Source of the DNA: Proluteimonas luteida
Lineage (GTDB): Bacteria > Pseudomonadota > Gammaproteobacteria > Xanthomonadales > Xanthomonadaceae
Direction: 5' to 3'
Length of the DNA stretch: 64,000 nucleotides
NCBI RefSeq assembly: GCF_021191695.1
Contig: NZ_JAIWPT010000002.1
Span: forward strand, 186,001-250,000
Shown here: in pieces, positions 55,969 through 64,000 of the stretch
Layout of the letters: every line of letters begins with the position of its first letter
Numbering within the stretch: position 1 is the stretch's first letter
Program-made: the position numbers and the translations under genes
The notes under the pieces: model-generated
The model's input: only the letters and a program-made list of their open reading frames with translations
Told to the model about the DNA's origin: nothing
Databases searched by the model: none

Positions 55969-56424
55969 ATGATCGCAACGCCCGACTACCGCGCCATGCT
56001 CGACACCGCCATCGCCGAAGCCCGCCAGGGCCTGGCCGAAGGCGGCATCCCGATCGGCGCGGCGCTCTACCACGACGATGGCCGGCTGCTCGGCTGCGGC
56101 CACAACCGCCGCGTGCAGGAGAACGATCCGTCCGTGCACGGCGAGACCGACGCGTTCCGCAAGGCGGGCCGCCAGCGCCGCTACCGCGACACGATCATGG
56201 TCACCACGCTGGCGCCGTGCTGGTACTGCAGCGGGCTGGTGCGGCAGTTCAACATCGGCACCGTGGTCGTCGGCGAGTCGGTCAATTTCGGCGGCGGCAT
56301 CGACTGGCTGCGCGAGGCCGGCGTCAACGTCGTCGACCTGCAGGACGAACGCTGCATCGCGATGCTGGGCGACTGGATCGCCGCCAACCCGGCGCTCTGG
56401 AACGAGGACATCGGCGAGGACTGA
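55969..56424 (+). CDS. Cytosine/nucleoside deaminase family enzyme
   Basis: 151 aa zinc deaminase. The catalytic HGE motif (His57, Glu59) and PCWYC (Cys84, Cys87) are intact. The wording TLAPCWYCSGLVRQF and the long C-terminal helix NPALWNEDIG resemble yeast-type cytosine deaminase (FCY1), more than tRNA adenosine deaminases. Substrate inferred. The ATG at 55969 is chosen because the upstream in-frame part is Pro/Arg-rich. Confidence 0.85.
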   Translation: MIATPDYRAMLDTAIAEARQGLAEGGIPIGAALYHDDGRLLGCGHNRRVQENDPSVHGETDAFRKAGRQRRYRDTIMVTTLAPCWYCSGLVRQFNIGTVVVGESVNFGGGIDWLREAGVNVVDLQDERCIAMLGDWIAANPALWNEDIGED

Positions 56425-56476
56425 CCCGTCTCTCACCATCGCGGGCACACATCCCCCCCACCACGAGGAAGCCCCC

Positions 56477-56977
56477 ATGTCCGAACTCAAGCCCGTCCAG
56501 TCCGCGCTCGGCTGGTGCCTGTTCGCACTGGTGCTGGTGTACGTGCCGATCAACCTGATCGGCTTCGCCAGTCCCTTCGTCGGCCATCTGCGCGCGCCCG
56601 ATGATCCGGACGCGTCGATGGCGCTGCTGCGCACCTGGCAGCCGTTCGCGCCGTGGTTGTCGCTGGCGTTCCTGCTGCCGGGCTGGTGGATCTCGCGCAC
56701 GCTGGCGACGCCGCTCGCACGCGGGCTGACGCTGCTCGCCAGCATCCTCGTGCCGTGCGCCTACGTGGCGCGCCGGTTCGCGATCGGCACCGGCCTCGCC
56801 CCGGAGGCGACACCAGCGCAGCGCACCCAGGCGATGTTCGTGGAAGGCGCAGCCGACCTGTACGTCGCGTTCGCGGGCTTCCTGTTCCTCCTGCTGCTGT
56901 GGCGCGCGGTCCGGCGCCTGCGCGCCGCCACGCCCACGGCCCCGGCGACGGTACCGGTTGGCGACGCCGGCGCCTGA
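56477..56977 (+). CDS. Four-helix membrane protein, unknown function
   Basis: 166 aa with hydrophobic helices near 10-32, 55-75, 82-100 and 120-142, plus a Pro/Thr-rich tail. No recognised family. It lies 52 bp after the deaminase and 6 bp before the next gene, so co-transcription is probable. Confidence 0.65.
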   Translation: MSELKPVQSALGWCLFALVLVYVPINLIGFASPFVGHLRAPDDPDASMALLRTWQPFAPWLSLAFLLPGWWISRTLATPLARGLTLLASILVPCAYVARRFAIGTGLAPEATPAQRTQAMFVEGAADLYVAFAGFLFLLLLWRAVRRLRAATPTAPATVPVGDAGA

Positions 56978-56983
56978 ATCCCG

Positions 56984-58210
56984 ATGACATCGCAACGCTA
57001 CACGTCCGGCATCGTCCTCGGCCTGGCGACGGCGGCCGTCATCGCGTGGCTGAGCCTGTGGCCGATCCTCGACAGCGGGCTCGGCTACGGCATCATCGTG
57101 GTGATCCTGCTGGCGGCCTGCCTGGCACTGCCGTTGCTGCTGGCCCTGGTCGTGGTGACCATCGTCCATGCACGGCGCCGGCCCGCGCCGCCCGGCCGGG
57201 TCCATGCCTGGATGTGGCTGCCCACCGTCGCCGCGCTGATGATCCTGCCGGTCGCGATGCTCGTCGACGACGTCGGGCAACGTGCGCACGACGAGCGCCA
57301 CCCGTCGATCTTCGAGCAGCACGTCAATCTTTCCGGACAGGCGCTGTGGATCGGCACCGGCGGCACGTCGACGCGGTCGGGCGGCCCGGCGCGTATGCCG
57401 ATGCCGGCGGAGACGCCGTGGACGCTGTCCGAATTCAACCGTTATCCACCTGTGTCCGGCGTGGACGACGACTGGTTTCCCTACGACGGCGACCGGCTGC
57501 GCGACGACGTCCATACCTTCCCGCGGCGGCTCGGCGCGCTCGACGAGGGCGAGAGCATCTACGACCCGCGGCTCGACGACGCGCCGCTGCAGCGGGTCGG
57601 CACCGGCCCCGACCTCGCGCCGTTGCGGGCCCGCGCGCGCCACGCGAAGCGCGGCTACGCCTATTTCCACTACCCGGACCGGGTCGAGGTGGCGCCGGTC
57701 GTCGCACCGCTGGGACTGCTGGGGGAGGACGAACTGTCGGGCGTGGACACGCCGTTCCTGAAATTCCATGCCGCCAACCTCGGACAGGCGCACGTCGTGC
57801 GCATCGAGATCGCCGGCCAGGCCGTGCCGTTGCCGGACGAAACGGTGCCGCCCGCCCATTCCGGCTGCCGCCGCGCCTACTACCCGCTCGGACTGGCCGC
57901 CATCGAAGATCCCGCGCGGATCCCGGTCCGTTGGCAGACCGCCGACCGCCCCGGCCACTGGCACACCTCGGAACTGGCGCTGCCTGCACTGCGCGGCGAT
58001 GCACCGGCCCGCGCCACTCACCGCCTGCCCTCGGCGCTGCTGTACTTCACCGCCGACGGCGGCGTGCGCGCGGAGCGCTTCACCCTGTGGAACCTGCGGG
58101 ACGACCGGCTCGGCATCCAGACCAGCGGCGTGCCGTCCGGCATGCCGGCACCGCCCTGCGGCGGGGCGACGGCGCAGTTCGACATGTCACGGGTGCAACT
58201 GCTGGATTGA
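56984..58210 (+). CDS. Membrane protein with large soluble domain, unknown function
   Basis: 408 aa. Three N-terminal membrane helices (about 8-28, 32-60, 75-95) are followed by a 300-residue soluble region rich in Asp, Arg and Pro with no recognised domain. It follows the previous small membrane gene by 6 bp, probably as a pair. Converges with the DUF1176 gene, leaving a 22-bp gap. Confidence 0.7.
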   Translation: MTSQRYTSGIVLGLATAAVIAWLSLWPILDSGLGYGIIVVILLAACLALPLLLALVVVTIVHARRRPAPPGRVHAWMWLPTVAALMILPVAMLVDDVGQRAHDERHPSIFEQHVNLSGQALWIGTGGTSTRSGGPARMPMPAETPWTLSEFNRYPPVSGVDDDWFPYDGDRLRDDVHTFPRRLGALDEGESIYDPRLDDAPLQRVGTGPDLAPLRARARHAKRGYAYFHYPDRVEVAPVVAPLGLLGEDELSGVDTPFLKFHAANLGQAHVVRIEIAGQAVPLPDETVPPAHSGCRRAYYPLGLAAIEDPARIPVRWQTADRPGHWHTSELALPALRGDAPARATHRLPSALLYFTADGGVRAERFTLWNLRDDRLGIQTSGVPSGMPAPPCGGATAQFDMSRVQLLD

Positions 58211-58232
58211 GAGGCTGAGCCGGTCCTCGGCC

Positions 58233-59435
58233 TCACCGCACGACATCGCTCCGCCACAGGCTCGGCCAGTCGCCAGGACTCGCGCCACCGCAGCGGCGCA
58301 TCGCGGCGTAGCCGGCCAGCTGGAATTCCCGGCCGTCGTAGCGCCACTGCGCCGACTCGCCGCAATCGCCCAGTCCACGCCCCTTGGCGAAATGCGACAG
58401 CGTCGCCGTGTCGGCGTCGTAGCCGGCATTGGTCAGCAGGGCGAAATCGCCCGGCACCACGCCGGCCAGCGTCGCCGGCACGGGCGGCACCACGCGGGTC
58501 GCGTCTTCGCCGGCGCGGCCGACGCGGAACACCAGGCTCGAGGTCTGGTACGCACCGCCCAGGCAGGCCAGGAAGACCAGCGCATGGTCGGCATCGAGCG
58601 CCGCCGCCGTGTCCTGCGTGGCCAGGTCGAACCCGTCGCGCGGGGCGTCGCAGTCGGCGCTGCGCAGCGCCTCCGCCTGCTCCGCGCGCAACTGCTGCGC
58701 CAGACGCGTGCCGTCGGCCTCGGCCAGAGTTGGCGGCGCTGCGGCCTCGACCAGGAGCGGCAACGTCGGCGCCGGCGTCGCCGCGGCATCGTCGCGCGTG
58801 CCGCGCCGCAGCCACGCGCCGCGGGTGTCCAGCCGCCCCTGCTGTTCGTCGATACGCAGCAGCGCGGCGCTCAGGCCCGACAGCGAAAGCGACACTGCGG
58901 CGTCGCCCTCGCCCGCGGACAGGCGTGCACCGTTGCGCACGATGTCAATGAAATCCGCCACCGCTGTCCCGTCGAGCGACAGTTCGCCCTCGCCGTCGCC
59001 CTGCCACGGCAACGTCGACAACGCCTTCGCGGGCCGGTCGTCGATGCGCAGGCCGGCGGCGTCCAGTGCTTTCTCGGCAGCGGACAGGCGCAGCTGCTGC
59101 GCGCCATCGGCCCCCGCTTCCCGCGACAGCCCCAGCACCAGGCCGAAGCCGCCGTCGTCGGCCACGCCAACCGCTTCGCAGCGCAGGCCGTTGTCGCAGG
59201 CGACGGTGAAATCGCGGAACTCCAGGTAGACGGGCATGGCACCGGCGGCGTGCGCTGGTGCGTCGGCAGATCCTGCGGCGCCTGTGTCGCCGTCCATTGC
59301 CACGGCGGCCGCGGACGCGGCGGAGCCGGCGGGTTGCGGCACGCCGGCGTTGTCGCCTGGCGCATCCGCAGCGCAGGCGGCCAGCAGCGGCAGGGCAATG
59401 GCGGTCAGGATCCAGTGGCAGCGGTCCGGGCGCAT
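58233..59435 (-). CDS. DUF1176 family lipoprotein
   Basis: 400 aa. The lipobox LLAAC places the lipidated residue at Cys21, followed by an Ala/Gly-rich linker to residue 65. DUF1176 wording is visible: VYLEFRDFTVACDNGLRCEAVG near the start, paired cysteines, and a C-terminal GLGDCGESAQWRYDGREFQLAGY stretch, quoted in part. Function unknown; periplasmic. AAGGA lies before the ATG. Confidence 0.85.
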   Translation of the reverse strand: MRPDRCHWILTAIALPLLAACAADAPGDNAGVPQPAGSAASAAAVAMDGDTGAAGSADAPAHAAGAMPVYLEFRDFTVACDNGLRCEAVGVADDGGFGLVLGLSREAGADGAQQLRLSAAEKALDAAGLRIDDRPAKALSTLPWQGDGEGELSLDGTAVADFIDIVRNGARLSAGEGDAAVSLSLSGLSAALLRIDEQQGRLDTRGAWLRRGTRDDAAATPAPTLPLLVEAAAPPTLAEADGTRLAQQLRAEQAEALRSADCDAPRDGFDLATQDTAAALDADHALVFLACLGGAYQTSSLVFRVGRAGEDATRVVPPVPATLAGVVPGDFALLTNAGYDADTATLSHFAKGRGLGDCGESAQWRYDGREFQLAGYAAMRRCGGASPGDWPSLWRSDVVR

Positions 59436-59515
59436 CGGTCGTCCTTGCGAGGGAGGCAGGCGTGCATGGTGCGACATGCCGCGCAGCCCTCGGTGAACGC
59501 GGGGCGCGGCGCGGC

Positions 59516-60148
59516 TCAGACGCCGAACGCGGCTTCCAGCAACGGCCTGGCCCAGTCCGGCGTCGCCCGCAGCGCGTCGAGATCGTGCGCATCCGGCCAC
59601 GACGGCCGGCCCTGGCGCATGTCCAGCAGCAGCACGGGATCGGGAACGGGGTCGCCCGGGGCGACGCTGCGGCTGTTGTCGTAGACCTGCAGTCGCGCCA
59701 GTCGCGGCATCAGCGCGACCAGGTTCTCGCGCGACCGCGTCCAGCGCGCGCGGATCGCGGCCTCGGGAATGTCGTGGCCACCGGCCGCGACCCGGGCCCG
59801 TACCCGGGCGATGTGCTGCGCGGGCGACGACAGCCCGCAGAACCACACCAGCACGTCGTGGGTCGCGGCAGCGGCGGCGATGCGCGCCGGCACGCTGTTG
59901 CCGCCCAGCGTGGTCTCGAAGGCATGGCTGTGGCCGGCTGCCAGCGCGGCATCGAGCCGCTGCATGCCGGCCTGCCAGGCCGCGGCATTGGCTTCGGTGA
60001 TGCTGCAGCCGGTCCGGGCGACGAGTCCGCGGGCGAAGTCGTCGGGGTTGAACCACGTCAGGCCGGCGCGTTCCAGCAGGTGGCCGCCGACCGAGCTCTT
60101 GCCCGCGCCGTTGACGCCGGCCAGCACGTAGAGGACCGGCCGCGGCAT
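59516..60148 (-). CDS. Zeta-toxin-like P-loop kinase
   Basis: 210 aa. Zeta toxins phosphorylate UDP-N-acetylglucosamine-type sugars and block wall synthesis. Walker A AGVNGAGKSS (Lys17), the substrate-site NPDDFAR (Asp36/Asp37), FETTLGG (Glu78) and the Arg-rich RARWTRSRENL segment are all in family order, so the active site appears intact. It starts 4 bp after a Phd/YefM-like antitoxin gene, not an epsilon-type one. The start MPRPVLYVLAG at 60148 is chosen because upstream in-frame codons overlap the antitoxin. Confidence 0.85.
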   Translation of the reverse strand: MPRPVLYVLAGVNGAGKSSVGGHLLERAGLTWFNPDDFARGLVARTGCSITEANAAAWQAGMQRLDAALAAGHSHAFETTLGGNSVPARIAAAAATHDVLVWFCGLSSPAQHIARVRARVAAGGHDIPEAAIRARWTRSRENLVALMPRLARLQVYDNSRSVAPGDPVPDPVLLLDMRQGRPSWPDAHDLDALRATPDWARPLLEAAFGV

Positions 60149-60152
60149 CGGC

Positions 60153-60509
60153 TCAGTGCGAGCCGCCGGCCCTGACCTCGCCGCGCAATGCCGGCGGCGC
60201 ATCCATCACCGAGCGCAGCCGGTCGCCGGCATCGGCGGCCTGCAGCGCGGACAGGCGCGCGTCGAACCGCGCCCGCAGTTCCTCGAGCGCGGAGCGCTGC
60301 GGCGCCGCGGCGGCGTCGAGCGCGCGCAGGATCGCGTCGTAGGCATCGGCCGACAGGATCACCGCCTCGGGGGTGTTGTGGTGGGTGACCACCACCTTGC
60401 CGTCGCGCGCGACGGTCCGCATCACCCCGCGCCAGCCGAGCTTCTTGACGTCGGAGGCCGGCGTGCGCGGCAGCGCATCGAGGGCATCGAGTTGCAGGGG
60501 CAGGGACAT
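60153..60509 (-). CDS. Phd/YefM-like antitoxin
   Basis: 118 aa. Residues about 18-65 match the Phd/YefM DNA-binding fold (DVKKLGWRGVM, VVVTHHNTPEAVILSADAYDAI). The C-terminal 50 residues are helical and charged, the usual toxin-binding part. It is encoded directly before the zeta-like toxin, and AGGAG precedes the ATG. A 9-bp inverted repeat 57 bp upstream is a candidate autoregulatory operator. Confidence 0.8.
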   Translation of the reverse strand: MSLPLQLDALDALPRTPASDVKKLGWRGVMRTVARDGKVVVTHHNTPEAVILSADAYDAILRALDAAAAPQRSALEELRARFDARLSALQAADAGDRLRSVMDAPPALRGEVRAGGSH

Positions 60510-60551
60510 CGGCGGACTCCTGGCGCGGGCGCCTGGTGGAAGCTGAAGGCC

Positions 60552-60588
60552 AATATACCCATATTTCCCATTCTGGATACAGAATGGG
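60552..60588 (-). promoter_or_regulatory. Operator/promoter candidate of the Phd-zeta module
   Basis: Perfect inverted repeat CCCATTCTG (60567-60575), 4-nt spacer, CAGAATGGG (60580-60588), next to TATATT on the minus strand (60557-60552) as possible -10. This AT-rich island is unusual for the region. The repeat also lies 12 bp after the end of the upstream membrane protein gene and could alternatively be its terminator stem. Confidence 0.55.
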
Positions 60589-60599
60589 CCGCCAGCGGT

Positions 60600-61043
60600 T
60601 CAGCGACGGGCGAAGCGCAGCACCAGCCACAGGGCCAGCGCCAGCAGGTTCACGCCCAGGACCACGGTCGGACCGCCATCGAACGCGAACCGCCAGCCCT
60701 CGGACGGTGCCGACCAGTCGATGCCGGCAGTGACCTGGCGACCGAAGCGCACATGCAGCGGCAACGTCGCTCCGACATGCCAGGCCCAGGAGAAGGCGGG
60801 CGTGGCGATCAGCGGGATCTGCAGCGCCTGCACGATCCGCGACAGCCGCTCGGCCTGCGCACCACCTTCGAGCAGCAGCACGCCGGCGACCAGTGCGAAC
60901 GTCGACAGCAGCACGCCCAGCACCAGCACAAGCAGCGCGGCGCCGTCGGGGACACCGCCCGCCAACCGGTTGAGCCCGCCGACGAGACCGTAGAAACCAC
61001 CGGCGATCTGCAGGATCGCGACAATACGCAGCAACAGGGACAT
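60600..61043 (-). CDS. Small integral membrane protein, unknown function
   Basis: 147 aa with four helices (about 5-25, 32-60, 68-85, 120-142) and a hydrophilic loop (about 88-118). No family recognised. Its start faces the start of the DASS carrier across 124 bp. No Shine-Dalgarno sequence is visible. Confidence 0.6.
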   Translation of the reverse strand: MSLLLRIVAILQIAGGFYGLVGGLNRLAGGVPDGAALLVLVLGVLLSTFALVAGVLLLEGGAQAERLSRIVQALQIPLIATPAFSWAWHVGATLPLHVRFGRQVTAGIDWSAPSEGWRFAFDGGPTVVLGVNLLALALWLVLRFARR

Positions 61044-61167
61044 GGCGGGCTCGGTGCGGAGGGCCGGCGATTCTGGCAATCCCGGGCCGATGCCTCAAGC
61101 CGGCCGGCACGGCTCGGCATGCTCGACGCGATGGCGTAACGTTGCCGGGGCAGAACGGAAGCAGCCC

Positions 61168-62697
61168 ATGCCGACGACACCCATGTCCCCCGCCGCCGCC
61201 CCACCCGCCCCCGCACCCACGGCGGCGCCCCCGCCCCGCCCGCGCCCGACCTGGGGCCTGTGGATCGGCATCGCGGCGATGCTGGCGGTACTGGCACTGC
61301 CGCTCGGCGACGGCCTGCCGGTCGCCGGCCAGCGGATGCTGGCGATCCTCGCGTTCGCGGTGGTGGTGTGGATCAGCGAGGCGGTGTCCTACGAGGCCAG
61401 CGCGATCATCATCACCTCGCTGATGGCGGTGCTGGTCGGCAGCGCGCCGATGGTCGACGACCCGTCGCAGACCTATGGGTCGTCGGCGGCGATCACGATG
61501 GCGCTGCAGGGCTTCGCCAACCCGGCGCTGGCGCTGGTCGCCGGCGCGCTGTTCCTGGCCGCGGCGATGACCCTGACCGGGCTGGACCGGCGCATCGCCC
61601 TGCACACGCTCGCGCTGGTCGGCACCAGCACCCGGCGGATCATGGCCGGCGCGCTGGCGATCACCTTCGTGCTGAGCCTGCTGGTGCCCAGCGCCACCGC
61701 GCGCAGCGCCTGCGTGGTGCCGATCATGCTCGGCGTGATCGCCGCGTTCGGCATCGACCGCCGCTCCAACCTCGCCGCGGCGATCATGATCGTTGTCGCC
61801 CAGGGCACCAGCATCTGGAACGTCGGCATCCAGACCGCGGCGGCGCAGAACCTGCTGGCGACCGGCTTCATGGACCAGTTGCTGGGCGAGCGCGTGAGCT
61901 GGCTGCAATGGCTGGTCGCCGGCGCGCCGTGGTCGCTGGCGATGTCGGTGGTGCTGCTGGTGGTGGTGCGCTGGCTGCTGCCGCCCGAGACCGAGCAGGT
62001 CGCCGGCGGGCGCGAGGCGGTGCGCCACGAACTGCAGCAGCTCGGGCCGATGACCGGCGCGCAGAAGCGCCTGCTCGGCGTGGTGCTGGGCCTGCTGCTG
62101 GCCTGGTCGACCGAAGGCGTGCTGCACCCGTTCGACACCACCACGACCACCTACGCCGGCCTGGTGCTGCTGCTGTTGCCGCGGGTCGGGGTGATGGTGT
62201 GGAAGGACGTGCAGTCGCGCATCCCGTGGGGCACGGTGATCGTGTTCGGCGTCGGCATCGGCATGGGCGGTGCGCTGCTGGCGACCCAGGCCGGGCAGTG
62301 GCTCGCCCACCAGGTGGTCACGCACACGCCGCTGGCCGACTACGGGCCGCTGGGCATCGTCGCCCTGCTGGGCGGCTTCCTGATCCTGGTCCATCTCGGC
62401 TTCGCCAGCGCCACCGCGCTGACCTCGGCGTTGCTGCCGATCCTGATCTCGGTGCTGACCGCGCTGCCCGGACCGGTCAACGCGCTGGGCCTGACGATGG
62501 TGCTGACCTTCCTGGTCAGCTTCGGCTTCATCCTGCCGATCAACGCGCCGCAGAACATGGTCTGCCTGGGCACCGGCACCTTCGACGCGCGCCAGTTCGC
62601 CAGGGTCGGCATCGTGCTGACCCTGATCGGCTACGCGATGATCCTGCTGTTCACCGTGACCTGGTGGCGCTGGCTGGGCTGGACCTCAGCGGCCTGA
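61168..62697 (+). CDS. SLC13/DASS family anion transporter
   Basis: 509 aa. A Pro/Ala-rich N-terminus (about 1-35) is followed by about twelve helices of the divalent anion:sodium symporter (CitT/SLC13) fold. Segments matching the two re-entrant regions are visible near SLLVPSATARSA (SNT-like) and ILPINAPQNMV. The group imports C4-dicarboxylates, citrate or sulfate; the substrate cannot be fixed. TAACGT at 61137-61142 may be a -10. Confidence 0.88.
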   Translation: MPTTPMSPAAAPPAPAPTAAPPPRPRPTWGLWIGIAAMLAVLALPLGDGLPVAGQRMLAILAFAVVVWISEAVSYEASAIIITSLMAVLVGSAPMVDDPSQTYGSSAAITMALQGFANPALALVAGALFLAAAMTLTGLDRRIALHTLALVGTSTRRIMAGALAITFVLSLLVPSATARSACVVPIMLGVIAAFGIDRRSNLAAAIMIVVAQGTSIWNVGIQTAAAQNLLATGFMDQLLGERVSWLQWLVAGAPWSLAMSVVLLVVVRWLLPPETEQVAGGREAVRHELQQLGPMTGAQKRLLGVVLGLLLAWSTEGVLHPFDTTTTTYAGLVLLLLPRVGVMVWKDVQSRIPWGTVIVFGVGIGMGGALLATQAGQWLAHQVVTHTPLADYGPLGIVALLGGFLILVHLGFASATALTSALLPILISVLTALPGPVNALGLTMVLTFLVSFGFILPINAPQNMVCLGTGTFDARQFARVGIVLTLIGYAMILLFTVTWWRWLGWTSAA

Positions 62698-62706
62698 TGG
62701 GGGTGG

Positions 62707-64000
62707 TCAGGCCCGCGTCCGCCGCAGCGGGCTGCCGGCCAGCGCCGCCTGCACCGCCTGCCGGTCGTCGGCGTCCGGGTCGACCAGCCAGTCGATGCGG
62801 GTGCCGCTGGTGCCGGCCAGCGGCACGCCATCGCGGTAGACCACGCGGTTGCCCGGCAGCCGCGGCACCCGGGTGCCGGGCAGTACCGTGCCCACCAGGT
62901 TCGCCGGGTCCGCCGCGCCGATCACCACCAGCTCCCCGTCATGCGGCTGGCGCCGGACCCGGCGCAGCGCGGCGACCGCCTCCGGCAATGCGAACTGCTC
63001 GCCCGAGAGGCCGGCGATGAAACGCCCGCCGCGGATCTCGCCGCGCGCCTCCAGCCGCCGGTAGACCCGGACCAGCTCGCGCCAGGGCGGCAGCCACGCC
63101 GCCTCGCGTTCGAGCAGGCGCCAGCACACCACGCCATAGCGGCGCAGCAGCACCTGGGCGACATGCGCCAGCGCCTCGTCCCGCGCCGCGGCATCGGCCT
63201 GGGCCGGTACCCGCGGCAAGGCCCAGCGCCCGGCGTCCTGCACGCCGGGCAGCACCAGCCGCCCGCGGCGGCGTCCACGGGCCGCGCCACGGCGCGATGC
63301 CGGTACCAGCAACGCGCGCAGCCCGCCGAAGCTGTCGCAGTGGACCCGCCCACGCGCGACCAGGTCGGCCAGCACGTCCTCCAGCTCGGTCCGCAGCAGG
63401 CGGGCACCGTCGGCGATCTCGTCGAAGAACGACGCGCCCTGCGCGGCCAGCAGGTCGACGACCCGGGCGGCCCGTGCATCGGCGACGTCCTGCAGCGCCG
63501 GCGCCGGCGCCAGCCGCGTCCAGTGCACGGCTTCGCGCCGCGGCAGCAGCAGGATCGGCGTCGCACGCAGCGCGCCGCCGCGACCGGTGCCCTCGCGCGC
63601 GTCCGGCCGCAATCGTGTCCACAGCACCCGGCCGCCGATGCACAGATCGTCGAGCCAGTCGGGCACGTAGTCGCCCACGCGCGCGGCCAGCAGCTCCGGC
63701 TCCCATGCGGCCGCCGGCGCCTCGAATCCCTCCAGCTGCGCCAGCACCTCGGGCAGCGCGCCGGCACCGCGCATGCGGCCGGCGGCGGTCAGGTGCTGCC
63801 ACTCGAACAGGAAGCGCAGGTAGTCGCGCGCGGCGACCGGTTCGATCTCCTCGCGCAGGTGCCGCAGCGTGCGCCGGTGGATGCGCGCGAGCAGGTGGCG
63901 TTCGCACCACTCCTCGTCGGCGGCATCGGGCGTGAAGCGCCCCGACATCAGGTCGCCTTCGGCCTGCAGCGTGCGCAGCGTGGCCTCGACCTCGTCCGGC
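62707..64000 (-). CDS. Lhr-family ATP-dependent helicase, C-terminal part (5' partial)
   Basis: The frame is open from the window edge (residues PDEVEATLRTLQAEGDL precede the first internal Met) and encodes about 430 residues. The part seen lacks the helicase motor and corresponds to the Lhr winged-helix/DUF and C-terminal domains (EEWCERHLLARIHRRTLRHLREEIEPV start, quoted in part; VHWTRL middle). Lhr proteins act in DNA and RNA repair; the motor should lie beyond 64000. It converges with the DASS gene, stopping 9 bp from it. Confidence 0.85.
   Translation of the reverse strand, partial: PDEVEATLRTLQAEGDLMSGRFTPDAADEEWCERHLLARIHRRTLRHLREEIEPVAARDYLRFLFEWQHLTAAGRMRGAGALPEVLAQLEGFEAPAAAWEPELLAARVGDYVPDWLDDLCIGGRVLWTRLRPDAREGTGRGGALRATPILLLPRREAVHWTRLAPAPALQDVADARAARVVDLLAAQGASFFDEIADGARLLRTELEDVLADLVARGRVHCDSFGGLRALLVPASRRGAARGRRRGRLVLPGVQDAGRWALPRVPAQADAAARDEALAHVAQVLLRRYGVVCWRLLEREAAWLPPWRELVRVYRRLEARGEIRGGRFIAGLSGEQFALPEAVAALRRVRRQPHDGELVVIGAADPANLVGTVLPGTRVPRLPGNRVVYRDGVPLAGTSGTRIDWLVDPDADDRQAVQAALAGSPLRRTRA

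Overview
The window is high-GC DNA (roughly 70% G+C by eye) with gene order and sequence style typical of the Xanthomonadaceae/Lysobacteraceae (Lysobacter- or Luteimonas-like Gammaproteobacteria). Pointers to that group are the contiguous mreB-mreC-mreD-mrdA-rodA-mltB-rlpA-dacC block followed by ybeD-lipB-lipA, palindromic repeats headed by GTAG, and many start codons without a Shine-Dalgarno sequence. No rRNA, tRNA, CRISPR array, insertion sequence or prophage was recognised. Genus and species are inference.

Layout. 1-1.8 kb: end of an unknown gene, a small membrane-associated protein and an AI-2E family transporter. 1.9-9.3 kb: a very large trimeric autotransporter adhesin and, just upstream on the same strand, a membrane-anchored winged-helix/TPR regulator. 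9.4-13 kb: a HAD phosphatase, an M17 aminopeptidase and an HglS-type 2-oxoadipate dioxygenase. 13.2-16.6 kb: a TonB-dependent siderophore receptor with a YncE-like beta-propeller, probably iron (Fur) controlled. 17-20.6 kb: a four-gene ABC exporter plus DesK/DesR-type two-component operon, divergent from a MacA/MacB-like five-gene efflux operon (20.9-25.8 kb). 25.9-29 kb: a secreted alpha/beta hydrolase behind a possible Pho box, and two overlapping EamA permeases.

29-45.4 kb is one long minus-strand envelope and lipoate block: prc, lipA, lipB, a BLUF-like gene, ybeD, two accessory genes, dacC, rlpA, mltB, rodA, mrdA, mreD, mreC, mreB. It covers rod-shape elongation, septal and lateral peptidoglycan remodelling, and lipoylation. 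Compared with the enterobacterial order (mrdA-rodA-rlpA-dacA-ybeD-lipB-lipA) it is interrupted at two junctions: between dacC and ybeD, and between ybeD and lipB. 45.5-50 kb: a PfkB-family kinase, a lower-GC orphan membrane gene, a MATE exporter and a small secreted protein. 49.8-59.4 kb: an XRE regulator, lipoproteins, an M1 aminopeptidase, endonuclease V, UbiE, a cytosine-deaminase-like enzyme and hypothetical proteins. 59.5-60.6 kb: a Phd-like antitoxin/zeta-like toxin pair with an inverted-repeat operator candidate. The window ends with a DASS carrier and the C-terminal part of an Lhr-family helicase.

The observations most worth following are the Phd-zeta toxin-antitoxin pair, the BLUF-like protein that lacks the photoactive glutamine, the four-fold 283-residue modular repeat of the adhesin, the GTAG-type REP pairs, and three genes with a -10 element exactly 6 nt before the start codon (candidate leaderless mRNAs).
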